Assembly: GCF_029953285.1 (NCBI RefSeq)
Contig: NZ_JASAOI010000014.1
Span: 186,001-250,000, forward strand
DNA: 64,000 nucleotides
DNA from: Yinghuangia seranimata
GTDB taxonomy: Bacteria > Actinomycetota > Actinomycetes > Streptomycetales > Streptomycetaceae
Direction: 5' to 3'
Shown here one piece after another: positions 51,393-63,857 of the stretch. The notes under the pieces are model-generated. The model worked only from the letters and a program-made list of their open reading frames with translations. It had not been told where the DNA came from and did no database searches. Within the stretch, counting starts at the first letter, position 1, and every line of letters begins with the position of its first letter. The translations under genes and the position numbers were made by a program.

Positions 51393-52262
51393 CTACTGGC
51401 CCGGCGCCCCCGACGGCCCCGTCTCGCCGCCCTTGCGGCGCAGGTAGCGCTCGAACTCCAGGGCGATCGCCTCGCCGGACGCCTCCGGGAGGTCCTCCGC
51501 GTCGCGCGCCGCCTCGAGGGTCTGGACGTACTCGGCGACCTCGGTGTCCTCCGACGCCAGCTGGTCGACACCCAGCTGCCAGGCGCGGGCGTCCTCCGTC
51601 AGGTCGCCCATCGGGATCGACAGGTCGAGGAAGTCCTCCAGCTTGCGCAGCAGCGCCAGCGTCGCCTTCGGGGACGGCGCCTGCGACACGTAGTGCGGCA
51701 CCGCCGCCCAGAACGTCAGCGCCGGCATGCCCGCGTGCGCGCACGCCTCCTGCAACACGCCCACGATGCCCGTCGGGCCCTCGTAGCGGGTCTGCTCCAG
51801 GCCCAGGCCGCGCGCCACCACCGGGTCCGACGTCGTCCCCGTCACCGGCACCGGCCGCGTGTGCGGCGTGTCGCCCAGCAGCGCGCCCAGCGTCACCACC
51901 GTCTCGACGCCCAGCTCGTGCGCGAACCCCAGCAGCTCGTTGCAGAACGACCGCCACCGCATGTTCGGCTCGATGCCGTGCACCAGCACGATGTCGCGGC
52001 GCGGCTCCGGCACGCGTACGACGGAAAGCCGCGTCGTCGGCCACGTGATGCGGCGCGTGTCGCCGTCCATCCACACCGTGGGCCGGTTGACCTGGAAGTC
52101 GTAGTAGTCCTCGGCGTCGAGCGCGGCGAAGACCTCGCCGCTCCAGACCTGGTCGAGGTGCGCGACCGCGGAGGACGCGGCGTCCCCCGCGTCGTTCCAC
52201 CCCTCGAACGCGGCCACCATGACGGGGTCGACCAGCTCGGGGATGTCGTCGAGCTCGATCAA
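51393..52262 (-). CDS. PAC2-family protein (proteasome-assembly-chaperone-like)
   Basis: A 289-residue protein of the PAC2 family, found in most actinobacteria and close to proteasome genes. N-terminal block LIELDDIPELVDPVMVAAFEGWNDAGDAAS, then DYYDFQVNRPTVWMDG and GIEPNMRWRSFCNELLGFAHELGV are typical. The start is TTG at 52262 with AGGAGG 7 bp upstream; there is no better codon. The C terminus FERYLRRKGGETGPSGAPGQ fits. Function not proven; its sequence alone does not show a proteasome link. Divergent from metH. Confidence 0.88.
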   Translation of the reverse strand: MIELDDIPELVDPVMVAAFEGWNDAGDAASSAVAHLDQVWSGEVFAALDAEDYYDFQVNRPTVWMDGDTRRITWPTTRLSVVRVPEPRRDIVLVHGIEPNMRWRSFCNELLGFAHELGVETVVTLGALLGDTPHTRPVPVTGTTSDPVVARGLGLEQTRYEGPTGIVGVLQEACAHAGMPALTFWAAVPHYVSQAPSPKATLALLRKLEDFLDLSIPMGDLTEDARAWQLGVDQLASEDTEVAEYVQTLEAARDAEDLPEASGEAIALEFERYLRRKGGETGPSGAPGQ

Positions 52263-52609
52263 GCCGGTGCCTCCTGCGTCGCTACTGCTTCGTCGTACCG
52301 TCGTACCGCCATGCCGCGCCGGCCAACCTTCCGGCCGACACGACCAGCCTACGGCTTTGCGCATCCGCCTTCCGGGGGAAGGGCATCGGTAAACACCCCC
52401 ATACCCCCGGCCGCGTTCCGCCGAGCGTGAACACCGACCGCGCTCGGCCCCGGACCTCGACAGCGGGCGACAGGGTGACCGCCCAGTGTGACGCTGCGCC
52501 CATCTGGTGGGACGGTCCACGGAAATCGCAGGCGTCCTGGTTACGCTGTTCGCCCGGCCCATCATGGGTCGACCAAGCCGACAGCCGTCGCACCCCAGGG
52601 AGAATCCTG
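52263..52609. other. PAC2/metH divergent gap
   Basis: 347 bp. I see no cobalamin-, SAM- or SAH-riboswitch motif and no operator palindrome. GGG-AGAATCC is the likely metH ribosome-binding site (weak). Confidence 0.4.
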
Positions 52610-56092
<3,483 letters not shown>

Positions 56093-56102
56093 GCCGGACC
56101 CG

Positions 56103-56135
56103 CCGACCCGGACCCGCCCACGCGGTCCGGGTCGG
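56103..56135 (+). terminator. hairpin terminator after metH
   Basis: A perfect 12-bp stem (56103-56114 with 56124-56135, loop 9), 10 bp past the metH stop. Confidence 0.75.
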
Positions 56136-56266
56136 GGATCCCGCAGGCCTGTCGACGGCGCTACGCACTCCTCAGGCCCGTTCTGCCAAAACCCCCAGCA
56201 GTGGGGGAGCGCGCAACCGGTCGGATCGTCGCACCGGGCGTGCCGGTTCCGGAGAAAGGCCCCGCC

Positions 56267-57112
56267 GTGCTGCCCGACGTCGTCGCGCTCCTGCGCTGCC
56301 CGCACTGCGGCGCCGACCTCGCTCCCGACGGCTCCGCGCTGCGCTGCCCCGCCCGGCACACCTTCGACATCGCCCGCCAGGGCTACGCCAACCTCCTCGC
56401 CGGCGACGCCAAGGCCGGCACCGCCGACACCGCCGACATGGTCGCCGCCCGCGACGCCTTCCTCGGCGCCGGGCACTACCGTCCCATCGCCGCCGCCCTC
56501 GCCGAAGCCACCGCAGACGCCGCGCGCCGCGCCCCCGGAGCCGTCGTCGACGTCGGCGCCGGGACCGGGCACTACCTCGCCCACGCCCTCGACGCCGCCC
56601 CCGACCGCGTCGGCCTCGCCCTCGACATCTCCAAGTACGCGCTGCGCCGCGCCGCCCGCGCCCACCCCCGCGCCGGCGCGGTCGTCTGCGACGCCTGGCG
56701 GCCGCTCCCCGTCCGCGACGCCGCCGCGGCCGCCCTCCTCAACGTGTTCGCGCCCCGCAACCCGGCCGAGCTCCGGCGCGTACTGCACCCCGAAGGACGC
56801 CTCCTCGTCGTCACCCCCACCGCCCGCCACCTGGGCGAGCTCGTCGGCGCCCTCGGCCTCCTGCGCGTCGACGACGACAAGAAGGCCCGCCTCGACGAGG
56901 CCCTCGACCCGCACTTCACCCCCGTCCGCGCCGACGTCATCGGCTTCCCCATGAACCTCACCGACACCGACGTCGCCACCGTCGTCGGCATGGGCCCCAG
57001 CGCCTGGCACACCGACCCCGCGGAGCTGGCCCGCCGCATCGCGGAACTTCCCCGGCCACACGTCGTTTCCGCCGAGGTCACCCTGTCCGTCTACGCTCCG
57101 CGACGCGCGTAG
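56267..57112 (+). CDS. RlmA-type 23S rRNA guanine-N1 methyltransferase
   Basis: A 281-residue SAM-dependent methyltransferase of the RlmA (G745/G748) group. The N-terminal zinc knuckle reads LLRCPHCGADL and ALRCPARHTFD. Then RQGYANLL, the SAM loop VDVGAGTGHYL, and LNVFAPRNPAELRRVL. The GTG at 56267 with GGAGAAAGG upstream is preferred over the ATG at 56201, giving a normal length. In Gram-positive producers G748 methylation (TlrB) gives tylosin resistance; substrate position cannot be read from sequence. Confidence 0.85.
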   Translation: MLPDVVALLRCPHCGADLAPDGSALRCPARHTFDIARQGYANLLAGDAKAGTADTADMVAARDAFLGAGHYRPIAAALAEATADAARRAPGAVVDVGAGTGHYLAHALDAAPDRVGLALDISKYALRRAARAHPRAGAVVCDAWRPLPVRDAAAAALLNVFAPRNPAELRRVLHPEGRLLVVTPTARHLGELVGALGLLRVDDDKKARLDEALDPHFTPVRADVIGFPMNLTDTDVATVVGMGPSAWHTDPAELARRIAELPRPHVVSAEVTLSVYAPRRA

Positions 57113-57267
57113 CCGCCACGCGTTTCGGCTTGCCTCCAACCGCACGGTCACGGACAATCGAGGGCCCATCACCAGCGAGTGAGGCAGCGACGGAAGGGGA
57201 CGGCACGCTGCGCCCGCCCCGGCACGACCGCCGGGCGCGCCAGGCACGACACGAGAGGCAGGTGGCC

Positions 57268-57963
57268 ATGACGGCTCTCGACACCGGGACCCAGCCCGCT
57301 CCGGACCTCGAAGCGGTCCTCTGCGACATGGACGGCACCCTGGTCGACACCGAACGCAGCTGGTTCGCCACCGAGGTCTCGGTCATGGCCGACCTCGGCT
57401 TCCAGCTCGGCCCCGAGCACGCCCCACGGCTGCTCGGCAGCCCCATGGAACCCGCCGTCACGTACCTGCTCGGTGTCTCCGGCGTCGACATAGCGCCCCT
57501 CGAACTCGAACGGCGCATCAACGAGCGCATGGTCGAGATCCTCAGCAGCGGCGTCGACCTGCGGCCCGGCGCCAAGCGGCTGCTCGCCGACCTGGACGCG
57601 GCGGGCGTGCCGCTCGCGCTCGTGACCGCGTCCTACCGGGCCATCGTCGACGCGGTGCTGCCGTCGCTGGGCGCCCACCACTTCAGCGTCACCGTGGCGG
57701 GCGACGAGGTCGAACGGCCCAAGCCGGCCCCCGACCCGTACCTGACCGCGGCGGCGGGCCTCGGCGTCGACCCCGCGCACTGCGTCGTCCTCGAGGACTC
57801 GCCGACCGGCGTCGCGTCCGGAGAGGCCGCCGGATGCGTCGTCGTCGCCGTCCCGAGCATGACCGACATCCCGGCCGGGCCCCGGCGCACCGTGGTCCAG
57901 TCGCTCGAAGGCGTCGACCTGGGGCTGCTGGAGGCACTGGTACGGCGCCGCACACGCCGCTGA
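57268..57963 (+). CDS. HAD-superfamily hydrolase (beta-phosphoglucomutase/GPP-like)
   Basis: A 231-residue HAD hydrolase, subfamily IA. Motif I LCDMDGTLVDTE, motif II ALVTASY, motif III lysine in ERPKPAPDPYL, motif IV VLEDSPTGVASGEAAG. The four-helix cap lies between motifs I and II. ATG at 57268 with GAGAGGCAGGTGG upstream. Ends with a hairpin. Often found downstream of metH in actinobacteria. Confidence 0.9.
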   Translation: MTALDTGTQPAPDLEAVLCDMDGTLVDTERSWFATEVSVMADLGFQLGPEHAPRLLGSPMEPAVTYLLGVSGVDIAPLELERRINERMVEILSSGVDLRPGAKRLLADLDAAGVPLALVTASYRAIVDAVLPSLGAHHFSVTVAGDEVERPKPAPDPYLTAAAGLGVDPAHCVVLEDSPTGVASGEAAGCVVVAVPSMTDIPAGPRRTVVQSLEGVDLGLLEALVRRRTRR

Positions 57964-57982
57964 CCGGCCCCGGACACAGGGA

Positions 57983-58010
57983 AGCGGACGGGCCCTGAGA
58001 CCCGTCCGCT
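57983..58010 (+). terminator. hairpin terminator after HAD gene
   Basis: A perfect 10-bp stem (57983-57992 with 58001-58010, loop 8) 20 bp past the stop. Confidence 0.7.
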
Positions 58011-58630
58011 CCGCTCCCCGTGCCGTTCCCCCGTGGTCGGCGTTCCCCCGAAGCCTGTGTCCCTCCCCGGTCGGCCGCCTCCCGGCGGTCGGCCCCTTCC
58101 CCGTACCAGGCCCGTCAGGAGCCGGCCCTCGGCGATCTCCCCATCGCCGACGACCGGTTCCGCCGTGCTCCGCCCGTGCCCCGAAAGGCGCGGGCCCCCG
58201 TTTCCCCGTGTTCCCGGCCGCCCCCACGTCCGGGAAAGCTCCCACAAGGCCCCCCGTGGACCCTGTGGGCTCTCACTGCGATGACCGAAGCCACCGCCGG
58301 AGGCCCAGGCGGCCCACCTTGGTGGATCCCCCGTGCACTGTCAGTGTTGCGACAACGCGGGTAGACCGTCGTCAGGGAAATCCCTCGACATCACCGAGAG
58401 GCCCTCACGCCCGGCGAGTCGGTACACGGAACAGGGCCCCACCCCCCTCCGCCGGGCCTCCGCATACGGCGGCCGCGCCCCCGCCCACCTGCGTGCGAGC
58501 CCGCTGCTTCGTCACGACTAGGACCCCCCTCCTCCGCAAGTCGCAGTCCCCCCGGCCCCCGGCTCCTCCGTGCGGACGAGACGCCGCCCCGGGGGCGAAA
58601 TCGGCAGGTCACAGCCTCTACCGTGGACCT
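58011..58630. other. 620-bp gene-free leader upstream of the second kinase
   Basis: No gene supported. Contains a small palindrome CACTG-T-CAGTG (58336-58346) followed by GTTGCGACAAC. TACCGT (58619-58624) lies 6 bp before the kinase GTG, a possible leaderless -10 with a poor -35. Confidence 0.4.
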
Positions 58631-60073
58631 GTGACAGCTGCCCACGACGACGTACGCGCCGGCGCCCCCGCAGTCGCAGACCCGCATCCCCCCGCGCCCG
58701 TCCTGGCCGCGCCCTCCGCGCACCCCGGCGCGGCGTCGGGCGGGCACCCCGAAGACGCGCCGCCCTCGCGCGGCGAGCGGGCCCGGGAGCGGCTGCACGG
58801 GTGGCTCGACGAGCTGCGTCAGGGCGAGGGCACGCTGCTGCGCAAGCCCGCCCCGCTCGACGTCGTCCTCGTGGTCGTGCTCGCCTTCCTCGCGGTCGGC
58901 GGCCTGTTCATGGACGACCTCGGCACCGACACGCGGCGCCCCGCCGACGCCTTCGGCGTGATCCTCGCGCTGCTGTGCGTCCTGCCGCTGCTGTGGCGCG
59001 CCAGCCACTCGCTGCGGGTGCTGGTCGCCGTCACCATCCCGTTCCTGATCCTGGCCGCGCACCACTACGGCGCCGCCGGCGCCAGCCTCGGCCAACTCGT
59101 CGCGATGTACAGCGCCGCCGTCAGCCGCCCCCGCATCCCCGCCGCGTTCGCGCTGTTCTTCGCCGAGGCCACCACCATGGTGTGGCTCGCCGTCGGCGAC
59201 CGGCAGATCGGCTTCGTCGACGTGCTGGCGAACCTCGCCGCGCTCTTCGCGGTCTGGGCGTTCGCCCGCAGCGTCGGCTTCCGCCGCGCCTACACCGCCG
59301 AACTCGAGGCCCGCGCCGACCGCTTGCTGCACACCCGCGAAGCCGACACCCGCGCCGCGATCGCCGAGGAACGCGGCCGCATCGCCCGCGAACTGCACGA
59401 CGTCGTCGCCCACCACGTCAGCGTCATGACCGTCCAGGCGTCCGCCGCGCAGCGCACCCTCGCGCGCGACCCCGACCGGGCCCGCGAGGCCATGGCCGCC
59501 GTCGAGCAGACCGGCCGCGCCGCACTCGTCGAGATGCGCCGCCTCGTCGGCATCCTCCGCGGCAACGACGCCGACAGCGGAAAGCTCAGCGAGGGCCACA
59601 ACGCACCCCAGCCCGGCCTCGACGCCCTCGAAGTCCTCGTCGGACAGGTCCGTGAGGCCGGCATCGCCGTCGAGCTGTCCATCGAAGGCGTCCCGGCCGA
59701 CCTGCCGCCCGGCATCGACCTCGCGGTCTACCGGATCATCCAGGAAGCCCTGACCAACACGCTCAAGCACGCAGGCCCCGCGGGCTCCCGCGTGCTGCTG
59801 CGCTACCGGCCCGACGAGATCCTGGTCCGGGTCGCCGACGACGGCCGCGGCGCCGCCGCCAACCTCACCGCACGCGAGGGCGAGCGCACCGGGCACGGCC
59901 TGCTCGGCATGCGCGAGCGCGTCGCCCTCTACGGTGGACGCCTGTACGCCGGCCCGCGCGCCGGCGGCGGCTTCGAAGTCCTCGCCCGCATCCCGCTGGC
60001 CCCCGCGGACCGCCCCGCGACCACCCGGCACCCCGCCCGTGCCACCGAACGACTGGAGCAGAACCCCGCATGA
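58631..60073 (+). CDS. sensor histidine kinase (HisKA_3)
   Basis: A 480-residue membrane kinase. A 65-residue Ala/Pro-rich cytoplasmic N terminus is followed by about four to five membrane helices (70-215), a coiled-coil stretch (ADRLLHTREADTRAAIAEERGRIA), phospho-acceptor His256 in RELHDVVAHHVSVM, and an ATPase domain with EALTNTLKHAG and GHGLLGMRERV. GTG at 58631 (leaderless-type -10) overlaps no upstream gene; its stop overlaps the regulator. The N-terminal extension is unusual in length. Confidence 0.9.
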   Translation: MTAAHDDVRAGAPAVADPHPPAPVLAAPSAHPGAASGGHPEDAPPSRGERARERLHGWLDELRQGEGTLLRKPAPLDVVLVVVLAFLAVGGLFMDDLGTDTRRPADAFGVILALLCVLPLLWRASHSLRVLVAVTIPFLILAAHHYGAAGASLGQLVAMYSAAVSRPRIPAAFALFFAEATTMVWLAVGDRQIGFVDVLANLAALFAVWAFARSVGFRRAYTAELEARADRLLHTREADTRAAIAEERGRIARELHDVVAHHVSVMTVQASAAQRTLARDPDRAREAMAAVEQTGRAALVEMRRLVGILRGNDADSGKLSEGHNAPQPGLDALEVLVGQVREAGIAVELSIEGVPADLPPGIDLAVYRIIQEALTNTLKHAGPAGSRVLLRYRPDEILVRVADDGRGAAANLTAREGERTGHGLLGMRERVALYGGRLYAGPRAGGGFEVLARIPLAPADRPATTRHPARATERLEQNPA

Positions 60074-60765
60074 CGATCCGCGTGATCCTCGTCGACGACC
60101 AGCCCCTGCTGCGCACCGGGTTCCGCATGATCCTCGAGGCCGAGCCCGACATCGCCGTCGTCGGCGAGGCCGCCGACGGGCTCCAGGCCGTCGAGCTGGT
60201 GCGCACCCTCCAGCCGGACGTCGTCCTCATGGACATCCGCATGCCGCGCATGGACGGCGTCGAGGCCACCCGCCGCATCGTCGGCAACACTGCCGGCCGC
60301 GACAACGCCTCCACCGAACCGGCCGGCGCGCGCGTCCTCGTCCTGACGACCTTCGACCTCGACGAGTACGTCGTCGAGGCCCTCCGCGCGGGCGCCAGCG
60401 GCTTCCTCCTCAAGGACGTGCCCGCCGACGACCTCATCGCCGCCATCCGCGTCATCGCCGACGGCGACGCCCTCCTCGCCCCGAGCATCACCCGCCGCCT
60501 GCTCGACATGTACGCCTCCCGCCTCCCCGCGGCCGAGGACCCCACACCCGACACCCTCGCCATGCTCACCGAGCGCGAGGTCGAGGTCCTCCGCCTGGTC
60601 GCCCGCGGCATGTCCAACGCCGAGATCGCCGCCGAACTCTTCGTCAGCGAAACCACCGTCAAGACCCACGTCGGCCACGTCCTGACCAAACTCGGCCTCC
60701 GCGACCGCGTCCAAGCCGCCGTCTACGCCTACGAAAGCGGCCTCGTCCGCCCCGGCGCCCTCTGA
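60070..60765 (+). CDS. NarL/FixJ-family response regulator
   Basis: A 231-residue regulator. Receiver has the acidic pair in VDDQPLL, Asp55 in LMDIRMPRMDG, Lys in FLLKDV; LuxR-type HTH LTEREVEVLRLVARGMSNAEIAAELFVSETTVKTH. A 15-residue insertion (GNTAGRDNASTEPAGA) sits between receiver helix 3 and strand 4. ATG overlaps the kinase stop (ATGA). Confidence 0.95.
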   Translation: MTIRVILVDDQPLLRTGFRMILEAEPDIAVVGEAADGLQAVELVRTLQPDVVLMDIRMPRMDGVEATRRIVGNTAGRDNASTEPAGARVLVLTTFDLDEYVVEALRAGASGFLLKDVPADDLIAAIRVIADGDALLAPSITRRLLDMYASRLPAAEDPTPDTLAMLTEREVEVLRLVARGMSNAEIAAELFVSETTVKTHVGHVLTKLGLRDRVQAAVYAYESGLVRPGAL

Positions 60766-60783
60766 CCCCGAACACCCGGATAC

Positions 60784-60809
60784 GCTCCCCGAGATCTACC
60801 TCGGGGAGC
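60784..60809 (+). promoter_or_regulatory. hairpin enclosing the ribosome-binding site of the next gene
   Basis: A perfect 10-bp inverted repeat, GCTCCCCGAG and CTCGGGGAGC, with loop ATCTAC. Its right arm contains GGGGAG (60803-60808), the ribosome-binding site of the ATG at 60815. Folding would hide it. It could equally be a terminator after the response regulator. Confidence 0.6.
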
Positions 60810-60814
60810 ACGGC

Positions 60815-61822
60815 ATGGGCATATTCCGACGCGGCGGCAAGCAGCCGGACCAGGACACGGCGTTCCCGTTCCTGACCCGCGACGAGGGCGTGCACCTGCG
60901 CCACCTCGTCCGCGGGGCCTTCGCCGCCCGGGAGACGGCCGTGAAGGTCTACGACACCTACGCCACCGACGCCGCGTCCGAGCACGCCGCGGCTTCCGGC
61001 AACGGCACGTCCTGGCAGTTCAACCTGGTCAACCTCGCCTCCCGATGCCACGAGCTGCGCGGCGTCCGGAAGTGGTCCGACATCGTGGGCGAGTACGTCG
61101 AGAACGCGATACGCATCCGGTCGCTGTCCGAGCGGGAGCGGTCGCTGCAGGACCTCGACCCCGACGTACTGCGGGCCGCGCTCTACCCGCGCGTGACCTC
61201 CGACGCCTTCTACGCGGACACCGGCCTGCACACGTACGCGCGCACCCTCGCGCCCGGCCTGCACGAGCTGCTCGCGGTGGCCCACGACGGGCTCTTGCAC
61301 ACGCTCAACGACGCCAGAACGGCCCGCTTCGGCACGCCGGAGGAGGCGTGGCAGATCGCCTACGCCAACCTGAACGCGCTGCCGCTCAACCACTTCGTCC
61401 GCGAAGCCGACAACGGGGCCCGCTACGTCGTCGTCGGCGACGGTTCGCCGCACGGGGCGGCGCGGCTGGGCGTGGTCGACGAACTCGTGCGCCGCGTCAC
61501 GGAGCTGGACGCCGTCCCCGAGAACGGCATTCTGGTGGCCGTGCCGACCCGCGAGCTGCTGATGTTCCACCGCGTCGGCGACCACCTCACGGCCGTCACA
61601 CCCGCCTCGATGGCCCTCGACGCCGCCGCGCTCTACGCCGACGCGCCGTACGGGGTCAGCCCCGACGTTTTCTGGTGGCACGGCGGCGTGCTCACCCGCG
61701 TCACGCAGCAGTCGCCCGAGGGCATCCTCATCAACATCGCGGAAGGCGCGTTCGCCGACATGTTCGAGCGCGCGACCGGCATTCGGCGCGGCGTGGACTC
61801 CGCGGACCCGCACCGTTCCTGA
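60815..61822 (+). CDS. hypothetical protein
   Basis: A 335-residue cytoplasmic protein I do not recognise. No signal peptide or membrane helix. The first 35 residues are polar (GIFRRGGKQPDQDTAFPFLTRDEGVHLRHLVRG), then helices (about 40-190), then a strand-rich part (VAVPTRELLMFHRVGDHLTAVTPASM) that faintly recalls DUF1444/YtpQ. ATG at 60815 with GGGGAG inside a hairpin. Follows a kinase/regulator pair by 49 bp and may be in the same operon. Confidence 0.75.
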   Translation: MGIFRRGGKQPDQDTAFPFLTRDEGVHLRHLVRGAFAARETAVKVYDTYATDAASEHAAASGNGTSWQFNLVNLASRCHELRGVRKWSDIVGEYVENAIRIRSLSERERSLQDLDPDVLRAALYPRVTSDAFYADTGLHTYARTLAPGLHELLAVAHDGLLHTLNDARTARFGTPEEAWQIAYANLNALPLNHFVREADNGARYVVVGDGSPHGAARLGVVDELVRRVTELDAVPENGILVAVPTRELLMFHRVGDHLTAVTPASMALDAAALYADAPYGVSPDVFWWHGGVLTRVTQQSPEGILINIAEGAFADMFERATGIRRGVDSADPHRS

Positions 61823-62100
61823 CCTGCACCGTGATTGGCGGCCTCCCGCCCCTCCCGCTTTTTGATTTTCGCGCGGCCGTCCCGCGCGTCAAGCCGCGGC
61901 GGATCTGACGCGGTTCAGGTGGCCTGGCGTGAGGTCAAGGGGGCGGCTTGACCCGCGGGCCGTCCGCGCTGAACACCTCGCACCTAGCGGGAGGGGCGGG
62001 GAGTGTGGCGCCGCGTCACGTCACTTCGCGCTGCTCTTCGCGAGGTGCATATCGGTTCACATTCGGGCATAAGGGCGCCCTGGCCCCTATTGACTTCGCG

Positions 62101-62145
62101 TCAAAAGAACCAAATGGCCACCAGGTGGCCATTTGGTTCTTTTGA
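62101..62145. repeat. 45-bp perfect palindrome
   Basis: A 22-1-22 bp perfect inverted repeat (62101-62122 with 62124-62145), AT-rich at its outer ends (TCAAAAGAACC) and with inner GGCCACC. It is in the middle between repeat copies C and D. Followed by TTTTC on the plus strand. Confidence 0.95.
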
Positions 62146-62167
62146 ACATTGTTTTCAGTATGGGGTC

Positions 62168-62205
62168 GGTGGCCTGGTGGCCTGGTGGCCTGGTGGCCTG
62201 GTGGC
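62168..62205. repeat. 8-bp tandem repeat GGTGGCCT
   Basis: About 4.75 perfect copies of GGTGGCCT, not a multiple of three, in the central part of the inverted repeat. No coding role. Confidence 0.9.
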
Positions 62206-62678
62206 GCGGGGCGGGCCCGGGCACCGGGCAGGCCGCGCACCCCACGCTCCAGGCCCCGCGCCCGCCACCCCACGTGAACCGCAGGCGGGCAGCGCGAAGC
62301 GAAATGACGCGGCGCCACACCCCCCGCCCCTCCCGCTAGTTGCCAAGGTCGTTAGCGCGGACGGCCTGCGGGTCAAGCCGCCCCCATCACCCCGGGACAG
62401 GCCACCAGGACCGCGTCAGATCCACCGCGGCTTGACGCGCGGGACGGCCGCGCGAAAATCAAAAGGCGGGAGGGGCGGGAGGCCTCCAACCGCGGATCAG
62501 GTCAGGGACGGTGCAGGCAGGCGCAGTCCACGCCGCCACGGTGCAGGCCACGAACGGTACAGCCCCCGGCCGTCCTCGCCGCAGGAGCAGGCCGACGTAC
62601 TAGCGGCCGGCTGGCTCGCAAGCCGAAGGCGTGCCGCCGCAACGGAACGGAACCGACACCCTCAGGCGAAATCAGCAT

Positions 62679-63590
62679 CTACAGCGCGTCGGTGACGTCC
62701 GTGTCCATCTGGGGGCCGATCACCGGGAGCGGGTAGACCGGTGGGGTGCCGCCGAACTCGGGGCAGAGGGACTGGTGGTCGCACCAGCCGCACAGGCGCG
62801 TGCGGTTGGGGCGCCATTCGCCGGTGCGGGTGGCGGTCTGGATGGCCGTCCACAGGGCGCGCAACTTGCGTTCCACCGCGAGGAGATCGGACTCGTCGGG
62901 GTCATAACGCAGGATGTTGCCGCTGCCCAGGTACACCAGTTGGAGGCGGCGGGGGAGCCGGCCGTGCTGGCGCCACAGGACCAGCGCGTAGAACTTCATC
63001 TGGAACAGCGCCTTGTCCTCGAACCGTTCGGACGGCGCTCGGCCGGTCTTGTAGTCGACGACCCGCAGGTCGCCGGTCGGCGCCACGTCGAGCCGGTCGA
63101 CGTAGCCGCGCAGGGTGAGGCCGCCGTCGAGCGTGGTCTCGACGTACAGTTCGCGGCGGGCCGGCTCCAGGAGGTTCGGGTCCTCGAGTGTGAAGTACCG
63201 CTCCACCAGCTGCTCGGCGCCGGTCAGCCACTCGGCGAGCTCGTCGGCCCGCACCCCGCCCTCGCCGTCGTCGAACAGCTCGGCCAACTCGGGCCGCTTG
63301 GCCAGGAGTTCGTCCCACGCCGGACGCACGAGGCCCTGCGCGGCCTGCGGGGTGCGCTCGCCGCGCGGGATGTCGAACAGCCGCTCCAGCACCGAGTGCA
63401 CGACGGTCCCTCGGGTCGCCGCCGCGCTCGGCTTCTCCGGCAGCTTGTCGATGACACGGAACCGGTACAGCAGCGGGCACTGCATGAAGTCCGCGGCCCG
63501 CGACGGCGACAGCGACACACCGCGCGAGTCGGGCGCGGGGCCGCCGCCGTCGGCGGTGTCGGCGGGGGAGTCGGTTCCGGTCGTACTCAT
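62679..63590 (-). CDS. RecB-family PD-(D/E)XK nuclease with Fe-S cysteine set
   Basis: A 303-residue single-domain nuclease of the RecB/Cas4/AddB type. N-terminal LSPSRAADFMQCPLLYRFRVIDKLPE, then GTVVHSVLERLF (motif I His), GYVDRLDVAPTGDLRVVDYKTGRAP with the catalytic D-(x)-D-x-K, and a C-terminal LCGWCDHQSLCPEFGG. One cysteine near the start and three at the end fit a 4Fe-4S cluster. ATG at 63590. Homologues sit next to the proteasome-Mpa locus in mycobacteria. Confidence 0.88.
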   Translation of the reverse strand: MSTTGTDSPADTADGGGPAPDSRGVSLSPSRAADFMQCPLLYRFRVIDKLPEKPSAAATRGTVVHSVLERLFDIPRGERTPQAAQGLVRPAWDELLAKRPELAELFDDGEGGVRADELAEWLTGAEQLVERYFTLEDPNLLEPARRELYVETTLDGGLTLRGYVDRLDVAPTGDLRVVDYKTGRAPSERFEDKALFQMKFYALVLWRQHGRLPRRLQLVYLGSGNILRYDPDESDLLAVERKLRALWTAIQTATRTGEWRPNRTRLCGWCDHQSLCPEFGGTPPVYPLPVIGPQMDTDVTDAL

Positions 63591-63857
63591 GCGAGCCAGA
63601 GTACGGGCCGCCGCAGACATCACCGCATCCCGATCCCCGCACCGGTGAAGGCCAGAGGGCTGTTCGACCGAACATCTGACCCGTACGCCCCGTCCGAGAG
63701 CGGCTCCGGCGCATCTGGGAAGTTGCCGCACCCGCCAGTAACATCCGTCGCGCTCGTGCACCACCGTCGCACCCGTCCCGCGGGCCGCTTCCGCACGCCC
63801 GCGACCGGCGCCCGTCCCGCTCGTGCCCCCGACGCCCCACGCCGAAAGGCCCCGTGC

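Larger units (their letters stand above)
61823..62678. repeat. dispersed repeat copies C and D in inverted orientation
   Basis: An 856-bp gap between convergent genes. Copy C (palindromic core 61847-61998) and copy D (core 62325-62477, reversed) have the same ends as copies A and B. They also share a lead of CGG-CCTCCCG type and about 50 bp of inner flank (GTGTGGCGCCGCGTCA and a TTCGCGCTGC), so the locus is one large inverted repeat. The centre holds the 45-bp palindrome and the 8-bp tandem repeats listed separately. Bases 62521-62678 show nothing. Confidence 0.85.

Noticed and set aside
52263-52609. Cobalamin or SAH riboswitch before metH
   Set aside because: I found neither the B12-box nor the SAH-aptamer core; a covariance-model search would be the proper test.
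56201-56266. Longer start of the RlmA-type gene at ATG 56201
   Set aside because: GTG 56267 has a good GGAGAAAGG site and begins directly before the zinc-knuckle domain at normal length.
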